Shown here piece by piece: positions 23,518 to 32,165 of a stretch of DNA of 64,000 nucleotides (positions are counted from its first letter, which is position 1; every line of letters starts with the position of its first letter). The notes under the pieces were generated by a model. That model worked only from the letters and a program-made list of their open reading frames with translations. It was not told where the DNA came from and ran no database searches. Source of the DNA: Arthrobacter sp. B3I9 (GTDB lineage Bacteria; Actinomycetota; Actinomycetes; Actinomycetales; Micrococcaceae); the NCBI RefSeq assembly GCF_030816935.1, contig NZ_JAUSYO010000001.1:434001-498000 (forward strand). Direction: 5' to 3'. A program made the translations under genes and the position numbers.

Positions 23518-25194
23518 GTGACCAGGACCGTGACGAAAATCAGTTCCGCTGCCCCGGACCGCCGATCCCTTTTGCAGGCGATGGGGCTGGGTGCAGCTGG
23601 AATCGCCGCCGCACCGTTGCTCGCCGGCTGCACTTCCCAGGCCGGGGCCGGGGGCGACGCCGGAAAGTCCAGCCCGGCGGCGTTGCTCCCGGCTCCGGAA
23701 CCCCAAATCAAGCCGTTGCTCGACCAGCAAAAAGTCGACGCCGCCCTGGCCAAGCTGGACGGGATGATCCAGGGCGCCATGGAGAGCACCGGAGTTCCCG
23801 GCATTGCGGCGGCGGTGGTCTACCAGGACCGGGCGGTGTACACGAAAGGCTTCGGCGTGCGGGAGTCCGGCAAACCGGAGACCATCGACGCCGACACGGT
23901 CTTCCAGCTGGCGTCCGTGTCGAAACCCCTTGCCTCCACGGTGGCGGCGGGGGCGGTCGGCCGGAAAACCGTCGAATGGAAGGATCCGGTGATCCGCCAC
24001 AGCCCGGACTTCGCCCTGAGCGACCCGTTTGTTACACGGAACGCGACCATTGCGGACCTTCTGTCGCACCAGGGCGGCCTGCGGACCGGCTCGGGAGATC
24101 TGCTCGAGGACCTTGGTTTCGACGAGGCGTACATCCTCAGCCACCTCAACCAGCAGCCACTGGATTCCTTCCGGGCCAGCTACAACTACAGCAACTTCGG
24201 CTACACCGCGGGCGCCAAGGCGGTGGCGGATGCGATGAAGATGCCCTGGGCGGACCTGGCGGACGAGATCCTGTTCAGGCCGCTGGAAATGACCGACACC
24301 AGCTACCGCCACGCGGACTACCAAAAGGCAGCGAACAAGGCACTGATCCATGTGCCCGTCGGGAACAGGACCTGGGTCGCCAAATTCAGCCGCGACGCCG
24401 ATGCGGAGGCCCCTGCCGGCGGCGCCAGTTCCTCGGTCCGGGACCTTGCCCGCTGGCTCCGTCTGCAGCTCGCCAACGGCAGCTACGACGGCCGGCAGAT
24501 CATCGACGCGGAGGCTCTCGGAGTCACGCATGTCCCCCACGTTGTTTCGGTGCCGCCGGCCACCGCGGGAGCGCGCACCCGGTTCTACGGGCTGGGATGG
24601 AATGTTTCCTATGACGACCAGGCCCGGCTGATGCTCGGGCACTCGGGAGCCTTCAACCTCGGTGCCGCGACAGCCGTCTCCATGCTCCCGGGAGAGCAGC
24701 TCGGCATTGTGGTCCTGACGAACGGGCGGCCCCAGGGCATCCCGGAGGCCATCTGTGCAGGGTTCCTGGACGTTGCCCAGAACGGGGCACCCACCGTCGA
24801 CTGGTTAAGCTTCACCGCCGGGGCCTTCCGGAAGATCGATGAGTCGGAGAAACCCAAGGTGGATTACAGCAAGGCGCCCGAGCGGACACAACCCGCGAGG
24901 GCCAATTCCTTCTATACCGGCAACTACACGAATTCCTACTATGGGCCGCTGACGGTCGCCCAGGAGGGTGGTGCACTGGTCCTCGCGGTGGGTCCGGCGG
25001 GCAAGACCACGACGTTCAGTTTGGCCCACTACGACGGCGACACCTTCAGCTTCAGCTCGATCGGGGAAAATGCCAACGGCCTGGCCGGGGCCATCTTTGC
25101 GGCAGGTGATGGAGCAGGCGCAGCCGGAACGGCTTCCAGCGTTAGACTCGACTTCTACGATGAGACCGGGCTGGGCACCTTCACCCGCAGTTGA
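23518..25194 (+). CDS. Serine hydrolase, class C beta-lactamase/PBP-like, Tat lipoprotein
   Basis: The 558-residue protein begins with a twin-arginine-type signal (DRRSLLQAMG, Arg15-Arg16) followed by a hydrophobic stretch and a lipobox LLAGC with Cys38, so it is probably exported folded and lipid-anchored on the outer face of the membrane. The catalytic motifs of class C beta-lactamase-like hydrolases are all present: SVSK (Ser133, Lys136), YSN (Tyr224-Asn226) and HSG (375-377). A C-terminal domain (about residues 450-558) resembles the beta-barrel lipocalin-like domain often found in such esterases and D-aminopeptidases. The GTG start has GAGGAG just upstream. Substrate unknown; a peptide, ester or beta-lactam are all possible. 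Confidence 0.87.
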   Translation: MTRTVTKISSAAPDRRSLLQAMGLGAAGIAAAPLLAGCTSQAGAGGDAGKSSPAALLPAPEPQIKPLLDQQKVDAALAKLDGMIQGAMESTGVPGIAAAVVYQDRAVYTKGFGVRESGKPETIDADTVFQLASVSKPLASTVAAGAVGRKTVEWKDPVIRHSPDFALSDPFVTRNATIADLLSHQGGLRTGSGDLLEDLGFDEAYILSHLNQQPLDSFRASYNYSNFGYTAGAKAVADAMKMPWADLADEILFRPLEMTDTSYRHADYQKAANKALIHVPVGNRTWVAKFSRDADAEAPAGGASSSVRDLARWLRLQLANGSYDGRQIIDAEALGVTHVPHVVSVPPATAGARTRFYGLGWNVSYDDQARLMLGHSGAFNLGAATAVSMLPGEQLGIVVLTNGRPQGIPEAICAGFLDVAQNGAPTVDWLSFTAGAFRKIDESEKPKVDYSKAPERTQPARANSFYTGNYTNSYYGPLTVAQEGGALVLAVGPAGKTTTFSLAHYDGDTFSFSSIGENANGLAGAIFAAGDGAGAAGTASSVRLDFYDETGLGTFTRS

Positions 25195-25252
25195 GGCCCT
25201 GGGTCTTCCGTATGCTTCAAAGGGACCGCTACTGCCCGACCCGAGGAACCCA

Positions 25253-25762
25253 TTGCCGATCAACCGACGCACCCTCAAAGCCGATGGATTCACCGGGTTC
25301 AGGACACTTGCGGGCCTGGAAATCAACCGTATCCCGCAGAAACCGGGGATCTTCGCAGTACTGCAGCCCGAAGGGTTCCGTCCGCAGTACCTGGCCAGGA
25401 GTACGGCCGGCGTCTTTAAGAAAAAGGACCCCACGCTGCAGGCAGCTGCGCTCTCCGCCGAATGGGTCGACGGTGCTGACGTCCTCTACTTCGGAAAAGC
25501 AGGCCCCGGCAGCAAAGGCAACCGCGGGCTTCGGCGGCAGATCCAGGAGTTTGTTGACTTCGGCAGGGGAAGGCCACCGGGCCACTGGGACGGCCGCCTG
25601 GTCTGGCAGCTTGCCGGTACGGAATCCCTTGTGGTCGCCTGGAAGGAGCTGCCCGCCGAGCAGCTGGCCGCCGCGGAAGCCGGATACCACGCCGTGTTCC
25701 GCGAGGAGTACGGCCGGCTGCCCTTCGCCAACCTCGTGCAGGCCAGGGTCAGGGGCAGCTAG
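25253..25762 (+). CDS. GIY-YIG nuclease-like protein
   Basis: This 169-residue protein is not one I can name, but its layout follows the GIY-YIG nuclease domain: PGIFAVLQPEG (the GIY position), VLYFGKAGPGSKGNRGLRRQ (the YIG position followed by the conserved Arg), a mid-domain WKELPAEQLAAAEAGYHAVF with the likely metal-binding Glu, and LPFANL near the end where Asn is typical. It would be a compact single-domain protein. The longer upstream frame overlaps the hydrolase gene and looks spurious. I prefer the TTG at 25253, preceded by GAGGAA. It follows the serine hydrolase gene by 58 bases. Confidence 0.55.
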   Translation: MPINRRTLKADGFTGFRTLAGLEINRIPQKPGIFAVLQPEGFRPQYLARSTAGVFKKKDPTLQAAALSAEWVDGADVLYFGKAGPGSKGNRGLRRQIQEFVDFGRGRPPGHWDGRLVWQLAGTESLVVAWKELPAEQLAAAEAGYHAVFREEYGRLPFANLVQARVRGS

Positions 25763-25968
25763 TCCCGACCAGCGTCCGGGTATGCCCGGCGTTACATGGT
25801 ACGGGACCTTTGCCCCTTACTGGGAAGCCGGGTCCCAAGAATGCTGGGATGTGGGGCGGTTCCTGCAGAAATCCGGGGGGATGAACCACTTCGCACCACC
25901 GGTCTCGCTTGAACCTTGGGGAAATGGCAATTTTGCACTTTCCGGTTGCACAGGAAAGGCAGGAGACC

Positions 25969-26049
25969 ATGTCCAAAATGACCGTTTGGTCCGGATCCGG
26001 GGAGACTCACGGGATTCTCATGCGGCGGGGGAGCTCTGAGGCTCTGTGA
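25969..26049 (+). CDS. 26-residue ORF coupled to the next gene
   Basis: An AGGAG ribosome site precedes an ATG that opens a 26-codon frame beginning MSKMTVWSGSGETHG. Its TGA stop overlaps the GTG start of the STAS-like gene (GTGA at 26046-26049). This layout suggests translational coupling, either as a small protein or as a leader that delivers ribosomes to the next start. I recognise no motif in it. Confidence 0.5.
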   Translation: MSKMTVWSGSGETHGILMRRGSSEAL

Positions 26050-26426
26050 GTTCTGTTCATCGTCATTCCAGTTCGTATCACGCCCACCCCTCCCACGGTG
26101 ATCCGCGCATAAGGGTGCTCGTCCGCATTGACGCCGTGGAAGAGTCGGCAAAGGTGGAAGTCCGGGGCCTCGTCACGAACGCCAACATCCGGGCCCTCTA
26201 TGTAGTTTGCCGCCGTGTCGTCTCGAAATTGCCCGGGCACGAACTTGTTGTTGACCTCGCCCATGCCAGGGTGACAGCCGCCGCTTTCGATGAACTGCAA
26301 GAGCTCGCCCGTCAGTCCATTGTTTCCTCCGGCATCGACTCCTCAGTGACCCCTTGCCGGCTGCGGATCGTGGAGCCCCCGGTCATTCTCCGGGCAGAGG
26401 CGCCCGCAAGAGGTTCCCGTTCCTGA
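26046..26426 (+). CDS. STAS-like protein, unassigned
   Basis: The 126-residue protein has a central alternating strand-helix pattern (KVEVRGLVTNANIRALYVVC, then GHELVVDLAHARVTAAAFDEL) that resembles STAS domains of anti-sigma factor antagonists and related actinobacterial proteins. The usual phosphorylatable Ser in the DLS region is not clearly present: the strand ends DLAHARVTAAA. The N-terminus is rich in His and Ser. Start by GTG within the stop of the preceding mini-ORF. The match is weak and no partner kinase or sigma factor lies nearby. Confidence 0.5.
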   Translation: MSSVHRHSSSYHAHPSHGDPRIRVLVRIDAVEESAKVEVRGLVTNANIRALYVVCRRVVSKLPGHELVVDLAHARVTAAAFDELQELARQSIVSSGIDSSVTPCRLRIVEPPVILRAEAPARGSRS

Positions 26427-26499
26427 GGATCCGCGGAACTGAAAGCCGAACCGGGTATGACTACCTCCCGAAAAGGAATGTTGTGAAAGGACGGCGGTT

Positions 26500-28344
26500 A
26501 TGAGACCAGGCAGGATTGTCATGCTCGTGCTGGGCACGCTCAGCGCGCTCCTCGGACTGGGACTGCTGGTCGGCGCCGCCGCAGCGGGATGGGCCAACTA
26601 CCAGCAGCGGGACAACGGGTACTTCACCACGCCGTCGGGGCGCTTCTCCGCGGATGCCTATGCCCTTACTTCCCCGCGCCTCGGCATCATGACCCAGGGC
26701 CGTTCCGATATGGGTCCGGTGACCGTGCCGGGCAGCATCGTCATCCGGGGCTCCGCAGCGGATCCGGCCAGGCAGGTCTTCATCGGGATCGCCCCGCAGG
26801 CCTCGGTGGCGGCCTATCTGGCCGGCGTCCAGTACTCCGAGATCACCGAGGTCCGCTTCTCCCCCTTCCGGGCACAGTACCTGCCCGTCCCCGGTTCCAG
26901 AGTTCCTCCCCGGCCGGCCGAGCAAAGTTTCTGGACGGCCACCGCCACAGGCCCCGGGGCCCAGGAACTCAAGTGGGACCTGAGGTCCGGTGATTGGGCG
27001 GTGGTGATCATGAATGCCGACGCCAGCACGCCCGTGGGAGTTGATCTCCAGGCAGGGGCCCGCTCGGACCTGCTGTGGCCGATCTTTGTTGGCCTGCTCA
27101 TCGGCGGTCTGCTGCTGCTGGCTGCCGGTGTGCCCCTGATCATCATTGGTGCTGCGGGGCTAGGGAGGGGTCTGCCGCGCCGACCCGGGCCGCCGCCGAT
27201 GTCCGGCCCGCAGCCGCCCGGGCCAGCTTACGGAACGCAGGGCTTCGGGGGCGCCGGATACGGGGACGCGGACCGCCCGCAACCCTATGCAGGGCAGGGT
27301 TTCGGGGTCCAGCAACCCGCCGGCCCGCGCCACGCGGGGCCGCCACTCGCCGGACCGCCAGTTGCGGATGCTTCGGCCCCGCCATACCCGGCCCCGTCAT
27401 ACCCGGCGTCGTCATATCCGGCGTCGATGTATCCTGCCGCGCCGTACGCTGCCCCGCCGTACACTTTCCCGCCGGGCGGGGGCGAGGCGGTGTACCCCGC
27501 GAAGCTCACCGGCTATCCGGATCCCAACTTGTCCCGCTGGCTGTGGCTGGTGAAGTGGCTGCTGGCGATCCCGCACTTCATCATTTTGTTCTTCCTCTGG
27601 TTCGCCCTCATCGTGGTCACGATCGTCGCCTGGTTCGCGATCCTGTTCACGGGCCGCTACCCGCGCTCGCTGTTCAATTTCAGCGTCGGCGTCATCCGCT
27701 GGAACTGGCGGGTGTCCTTCTACGCCTACGGGGCGCTGGGCACGGACAGGTACCCGCCATTCACTCTCGCCCGCACCGATTACCCGGCGGACTTCGACGT
27801 CGACTATCCGGCGCAGCTCTCCCGGGGGCTGGTGCTGGTCAAGTCCTGGCTGCTGGCTATTCCGCACCTGCTCATCGTCGCGGTTCTCACCGGCACTGTG
27901 CGGACGTGGGTAATGCGCGACGGCGTTTGGGTGCAGGACAGCGTCGGCATCTCCCTTCTGGGACTGCTGGTGTTGATCGCCGGGATCATCCTCCTCTTCA
28001 CGGGGCAATACTGGCGCGGCCTGTTTGACCTGGTGCTGGGGCTGAACCGCTGGATCTACCGGGTGATCACCTACGTGACGCTCATGCGGGACGAGTACCC
28101 GCCCTTCCGCCTGGACATGGGAGCGGCTGATCCGGGCGACGCCCCAAGGCTTACCGCTGCCGGACCTTCCGGCGCACCCGGTTCTGCCCTGGACGCGGCA
28201 GCTCAGGACGATAACCCCGCAGCTCAGAACACCGCAGCTCAGAACACCGCGGCCCAGAAACCCGCAGACAGTGCAGTGACGCGCGGTCAGGGTGAACCGG
28301 GCGCTTCCTCCCAACCTGAGCCCGACGCGCCGTCCCGCCCCTAA
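26500..28344 (+). CDS. DUF4389-containing membrane protein
   Basis: The 614 residues fall into four parts: an N-terminal membrane helix (LGTLSALLGLGLLVGAAAAG) with an outer-face domain up to residue 185; a second helix (LLIGGLLLLAAGVPLIIIGA); a long Pro/Tyr/Ala-rich linker (residues about 225-325) with repeated YPAS/YPAP units; and a C-terminal membrane half with two DUF4389 copies. Each copy contains the WLLAIPH segment (KWLLAIPHFIILFF and KSWLLAIPHLLIVAV) and RYPRSLFNF or YWRGLFDL. The extreme C-terminus has short alanine/asparagine repeats (AAQN). No molecular function is known for DUF4389. The linker suggests an extended cytoplasmic or wall-spanning segment. Confidence 0.78.
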   Translation: MRPGRIVMLVLGTLSALLGLGLLVGAAAAGWANYQQRDNGYFTTPSGRFSADAYALTSPRLGIMTQGRSDMGPVTVPGSIVIRGSAADPARQVFIGIAPQASVAAYLAGVQYSEITEVRFSPFRAQYLPVPGSRVPPRPAEQSFWTATATGPGAQELKWDLRSGDWAVVIMNADASTPVGVDLQAGARSDLLWPIFVGLLIGGLLLLAAGVPLIIIGAAGLGRGLPRRPGPPPMSGPQPPGPAYGTQGFGGAGYGDADRPQPYAGQGFGVQQPAGPRHAGPPLAGPPVADASAPPYPAPSYPASSYPASMYPAAPYAAPPYTFPPGGGEAVYPAKLTGYPDPNLSRWLWLVKWLLAIPHFIILFFLWFALIVVTIVAWFAILFTGRYPRSLFNFSVGVIRWNWRVSFYAYGALGTDRYPPFTLARTDYPADFDVDYPAQLSRGLVLVKSWLLAIPHLLIVAVLTGTVRTWVMRDGVWVQDSVGISLLGLLVLIAGIILLFTGQYWRGLFDLVLGLNRWIYRVITYVTLMRDEYPPFRLDMGAADPGDAPRLTAAGPSGAPGSALDAAAQDDNPAAQNTAAQNTAAQKPADSAVTRGQGEPGASSQPEPDAPSRP

Positions 28345-28440
28345 CGGGTTCCGCGCTCTTGCCACCGTGCTCTTGCTTCCCCCCAAGGGCGGGAACATAG
28401 TGGAGGAAATTCACCACTCAGCGGCAGGGGGCAGGCGACG

Positions 28441-29220
28441 ATGCTGAGCAACGGTGCGCAAGGCAAGGGTTTGCTTCAGGGCAAGATCGCCGTCATCTAC
28501 GGCGCCGGCGGCGCCATCGGCGGGTCGGTGGCCCGCGCCTTCGCCGCGGAGGGCGCCTTCGTCCACCTCGCCGGGCGGACCGAGTCACGCCTGGAAAAAG
28601 TAGCCCAGCGGATCCTCGAAGATGGCGGCCAGGCCGAAACCGCCGTCGTCGATGCCCTCGACGAGGAGCAGGTGGAGGAGTTCGTAGCCCGGGTGGCCAA
28701 GATAAGCAGACGGATCGACATCTCGTTCAACGTCATCTCCTTCGGCGATATCCAGCAGCCGCTGCTGGAGATCGACGTCGATGACTTCACCCGGCCGGTG
28801 ACCCTTGCCACGCGGACCCACTTCCTCACCACCCGAGCCGCAGCGACGCACATGATCAAGCAGCGCTCCGGCGTCGTGCTGATGTTCGGCGGGTCCGGTC
28901 CGCAGACCCTTCCCGGACTGGGCGGCTTCAAAATCGCCCTCGACGCGATGGAGGGCCTGCGCCGGCAGTGGGCGGTCGAACTGGGACCCTACGGAGTCCG
29001 GGTGGTGACCATGGTGACCGGCGGCATCATCGAGACGATCCCGTGGCAGACCGAAGGGCGCGAGGAAATACTTGCAGGTATCGAGAAGTCCGCCCACCTG
29101 AACCGGACCGCTACCCTCGCCGATGTCGGGAACGTGGCCTGTTTCATTGCCTCCGACAAGGCCGGGGCCATTACCGATGCCACGGTCAATATCTCTGCCG
29201 GTGCAATCGTCGACTACTAG
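28441..29220 (+). CDS. SDR-family protein lacking the usual catalytic tyrosine
   Basis: This 259-residue Rossmann protein opens with KIAVIYGAGGAIGGSVARAF, a TGxxxGxG-like NAD(P) loop, and continues with FVHLAGRTESRLEKVAQ and a FNVISFGD segment. In classical short-chain dehydrogenases a Tyr stands four residues before the catalytic Lys; here the stretch reads GLGGFKIALDAMEGL, so the Tyr position is Leu or Gly. It may use a different chemistry or be a non-catalytic binding protein. The rest of the fold, including PYGVRVVTMVTGGIIETIP, is intact. It converges on the sulfite-oxidase-like gene. Confidence 0.82.
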   Translation: MLSNGAQGKGLLQGKIAVIYGAGGAIGGSVARAFAAEGAFVHLAGRTESRLEKVAQRILEDGGQAETAVVDALDEEQVEEFVARVAKISRRIDISFNVISFGDIQQPLLEIDVDDFTRPVTLATRTHFLTTRAAATHMIKQRSGVVLMFGGSGPQTLPGLGGFKIALDAMEGLRRQWAVELGPYGVRVVTMVTGGIIETIPWQTEGREEILAGIEKSAHLNRTATLADVGNVACFIASDKAGAITDATVNISAGAIVDY

Positions 29221-29261
29221 GCCCCGCAGGAAGGCCCCGGCGGGGCTGGACAGCGAAGCCG

Positions 29262-30395
29262 CTACTCCACCGTGACCTTGATCCGCTGCACAGCGTTGTT
29301 GCCCATCCCCTGGTAGTTCCACACCTGCTCCAGCGGCTGCGACGCCCCGCTGGCGTCGGTGGCGCGGCAGGACAGCTCATGTTCGCCCTGGTCGGCCACC
29401 CAGGGCATCGACCACGCGCACCAGGCAAACGGTGCCGCCGGGCGCTCCAGCTGCGCGGGTGCCCACTTGCCGTCGATGCCGACTTCAACCCGCTGCACGG
29501 GGCCGTGCCCGGACCACGCCCTGCCTCTCAACATGACGGGTCCGGCCGGGAGGACCCTTCCCCGGGTGAAGAAGTCCGGTATGCCGGGCGGGACCATCAG
29601 CGACCGGACCCTGATCCATGAGACCGGAGTGCCGGCGTCGTCCGCGTCCTGCTGATAGCGGTAGGCAACCTGCTGCTGGAACCCGTCGAACGGCTTGGTG
29701 AGCACCTTGATCGAGGACAGCCACTTGACGCTGGCCATCCCGTACCAGCCGGGGACCACCAGCCGGAGCGGATAGCCGTGCTGCGGGGGCAGCTCCATGC
29801 CGTTCATCCGGTAGGCCAGGACGACGTCGGGCCGGAGCGCCTCGCTGATCGGCAGGCTCCGCGCGTACTGCTGGCGTACGCCCCCCTGGATCCCGGTATC
29901 CGCGCCGGTAAACAAGACCTCCACGGCGTCATCCTGCACACCGGCCTCGGTCAGCAGATAAGCCAGCGGAACGCCGGCCCAGAGGGCCGTGCCGACACCC
30001 TCCAGCCGCCAGGGCTGGCTCAGCGGGCGGGGCCGTAGGAGGGAACGCCCGTTCCCCGCACATTCCAGCGTCACATGGACGGCGATGCTCGGCGCGCGGT
30101 GGAGCGCTCGCAGGCTTAACTCGACAGCCCGTTCCACAGCACCGCCGATCCGCAGGTGCCAGTGGTCCGGGTCGATGAACGGGATGTCGAAGTGGTTCAA
30201 CAGATAGTGGAGGCCGGCCGGTGTGGTGTCGCTCTGCAGCGCCTCCAGAGGCATCGAGTGATTCCGGACCGCGAGCTGGAGCTCCTCGGCCGTCAGTGGT
30301 CCGTGGCTCGGTTCACCGGGATGCGGCGTGAGCCTCTCAGCCGGCCGGCGTGGAGTCTTCGAGATCGAGGAGTGTCTGGACATCTGCTTTGGCAT
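29262..30395 (-). CDS. Sulfite oxidase-like molybdopterin oxidoreductase
   Basis: The protein (about 377 residues) has the sulfite-oxidase fold: VHVTLECAGNGRSLLRPR holds the cysteine (about Cys112) that binds molybdenum, LPPQHGYPLRLVVPGWYGMASVKWL is the conserved substrate-side loop, and a C-terminal dimerisation domain follows (VEVGIDGKWAPAQL through EQVWNYQGMGNNAVQRIKV). No heme domain and no Tat or Sec signal are visible, so it is likely cytoplasmic or exported with a partner not seen here. The ATG at 30395 lacks a good ribosome site; a nearby in-frame ATG at 30383 is an alternative. The natural substrate may be sulfite or an organic oxide. Confidence 0.87.
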   Translation of the reverse strand: MPKQMSRHSSISKTPRRPAERLTPHPGEPSHGPLTAEELQLAVRNHSMPLEALQSDTTPAGLHYLLNHFDIPFIDPDHWHLRIGGAVERAVELSLRALHRAPSIAVHVTLECAGNGRSLLRPRPLSQPWRLEGVGTALWAGVPLAYLLTEAGVQDDAVEVLFTGADTGIQGGVRQQYARSLPISEALRPDVVLAYRMNGMELPPQHGYPLRLVVPGWYGMASVKWLSSIKVLTKPFDGFQQQVAYRYQQDADDAGTPVSWIRVRSLMVPPGIPDFFTRGRVLPAGPVMLRGRAWSGHGPVQRVEVGIDGKWAPAQLERPAAPFAWCAWSMPWVADQGEHELSCRATDASGASQPLEQVWNYQGMGNNAVQRIKVTVE

Positions 30396-30580
30396 GGCGT
30401 GCTGCGATTCTGCTCCGGACCGGCCCGGGTTTGGCCGGTGCCACCTGCAGTCAGGTCTACGCCGCGGCCCGGAGGGCGTCAATACTGGGCTGGCCCGTCA
30501 CGCTCCGCCGACCCGTCCCGGCTGGTCCCCCGCGCCGGCCCGCCCGCCGGCCCGGCTGGCGGAGCCCGTGGTTGGCGAAC

Positions 30581-31435
30581 CTAAAGCGTGTGCGAAGCGG
30601 CCAGGAACTGTGCCAGGTTCAAGGGTTCACGACCGGTGAGTTCGTGCACCGCAGACGTCGGGCCGGCCAGTTCCCCGGCGGCAATGGCGGTGTAAGTGCT
30701 CACCCAGGCGTCCACCTGCCACGGAGGCGCGCCGTACGGCACCCGCGACGCGTAGGCCTCCTCAAGTGTTTCGTTATGAAAGGTAACGGTCCGGCCGGTT
30801 CCTGCTGACAGGAGCTTCGCTGCTTGCTCCAAGGAAATGTCCTCCGGTCCGGTCAGCCCGTAGGTGCGGCCGATGTGCAGGGCCGGGTCCCGGAGCACCG
30901 TGACGGCGCAGCGGGCCACGTCGGCACGCGCGACGGCGGCCATGACACCGTTCCCGGCGGGTCCCCGGATCACGCCATTCTGGTCGGCCAGCAGCGGCAG
31001 GAAATCCAGGTAAAAGTTATCCCGCAGAAACGTGTACTCCATGCCCGAGGCCTTGATGCGTTCTTCCGTGGCGTAGTGGTCACGGCCAAGGGTGAAGATC
31101 GAATCGGGCGCCGCGCCGAAGAAGGAGGTGTACACAATGTGCTGCACTCCGGCCTCGGCGGCCGCGTCGACGAACATATAGTGCTGTTGCAGCCGGTCTT
31201 CCGCCTCGGCGGCCGAGACCATGAAGAGGGTCTTGGCCCCCTGCAGGGCGGCTCGTGCCCGCACCGGATCGGCATAGCTGAAGGCCAGCGGCACCGCTCC
31301 CTCCAGCTCCGGTGCCCGGCCGAGGTCACGCACCAGCAGCCGCTGCCGGTTGCCGGCGGCGGCCAGTTCGCGGGCCACCATCCCGCCGAGGTACCCGGTG
31401 GATCCAGTGACGGCGAGTTCAGGGCCGGACGCCAT
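30581..31435 (-). CDS. NmrA-like NAD(P)H-binding protein
   Basis: This atypical short-chain dehydrogenase-like protein of 284 residues starts with ELAVTGSTGYLGGMVARELA, the GxxGxxG cofactor loop, followed by RLLVRDLGRAPELEGAVPLA. Like NmrA and quinone oxidoreductase 2 (QorB), it lacks an obvious Tyr-x-x-x-Lys pair and may sense the NADP state or reduce quinones. The C-terminal EDISLEQAAKLLSAGTGRTVTFHN segment is typical of the family. I chose the ATG at 31435 because AAGGAGG lies nine bases upstream; the longer frame is Arg/Pro-rich and artificial. Confidence 0.83.
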   Translation of the reverse strand: MASGPELAVTGSTGYLGGMVARELAAAGNRQRLLVRDLGRAPELEGAVPLAFSYADPVRARAALQGAKTLFMVSAAEAEDRLQQHYMFVDAAAEAGVQHIVYTSFFGAAPDSIFTLGRDHYATEERIKASGMEYTFLRDNFYLDFLPLLADQNGVIRGPAGNGVMAAVARADVARCAVTVLRDPALHIGRTYGLTGPEDISLEQAAKLLSAGTGRTVTFHNETLEEAYASRVPYGAPPWQVDAWVSTYTAIAAGELAGPTSAVHELTGREPLNLAQFLAASHTL

Positions 31436-31647
31436 GGTTCTAGGCCTCCTTGGCGGCGGGCGGCTTGTTCTGCGCCCGGTCCTGCGCGGACAGCGGACCG
31501 ATGACGGTGGCGGGGCCGTTCCCTGCCTGTAAAGGGTGCCTGAGCCGGTTCCCGAAGGTGGTTTCCAGGTTGTCGACGCCACTGTTCCCGAGGTATCTGC
31601 ACTTCATGGACCTCACCGTAGCGGACTTGCCCCGCCGCGGGTAAGGC

Positions 31648-31938
31648 TCAGCCTGCCTTGCGGCCCGGGGCGGCTTCGGTTTTTGCGGGGGCGGTGGCGG
31701 GGGCGGCGGCGCGCGCCGCTGGGGCCGGGGGAGTGGGGCGGACGACGGCCGCAGCAGCCCCGGCGGCGCGGCTCAGGCCCTGGGCGACGGCGAAGGCGAT
31801 GGTTGCCACCAGCCGGCCGACGCCGGCAATGACCAATGTCAGGACGAAAACGGCGAAGAGGCCAATGAACATGGCAAACGCCACGCCAAGGGTGCCGAAG
31901 AAGGTCAGGTTCAACGCAATGGTCGTCGGATCTTGCAC
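31648..31938 (-). CDS. Small membrane protein with Ala/Pro-rich tail
   Basis: The 96-residue protein has one long or two short membrane helices (LTFFGTLGVAFAMFIGLFAVFVLTLVIAGVGR in two halves) followed by an amphipathic helix and a low-complexity Ala/Pro/Lys tail. I do not recognise a named family. A similar protein lies at 35692-36018 in the same direction: both begin with a short polar segment, a hydrophobic block and a G-R-L-(V/A)-x-(T/A)-I motif, so the two are probably distant paralogues. Confidence 0.6.
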   Translation of the reverse strand: MQDPTTIALNLTFFGTLGVAFAMFIGLFAVFVLTLVIAGVGRLVATIAFAVAQGLSRAAGAAAAVVRPTPPAPAARAAAPATAPAKTEAAPGRKAG

Positions 31939-32165
31939 TTAACCTCTCCAATCGGTCCTGCAGCGTCGTGCACCCAGGCAAAGGTCGCGGGGAGCAACAG
32001 CACCTCTAACCATACGGAATTTTTACGACGTACACGGGAGGAACAGGGGGTGTCCGGCAAGACGTGTCATAGCTGTTATGGACCCCGCCAAAAGCGGCTC
32101 CACGGCTTGCGTCTATAGTCGGAATAAACCCCGCCGGCGTCGTCCGGCCTGCCTTAAGGACACTC

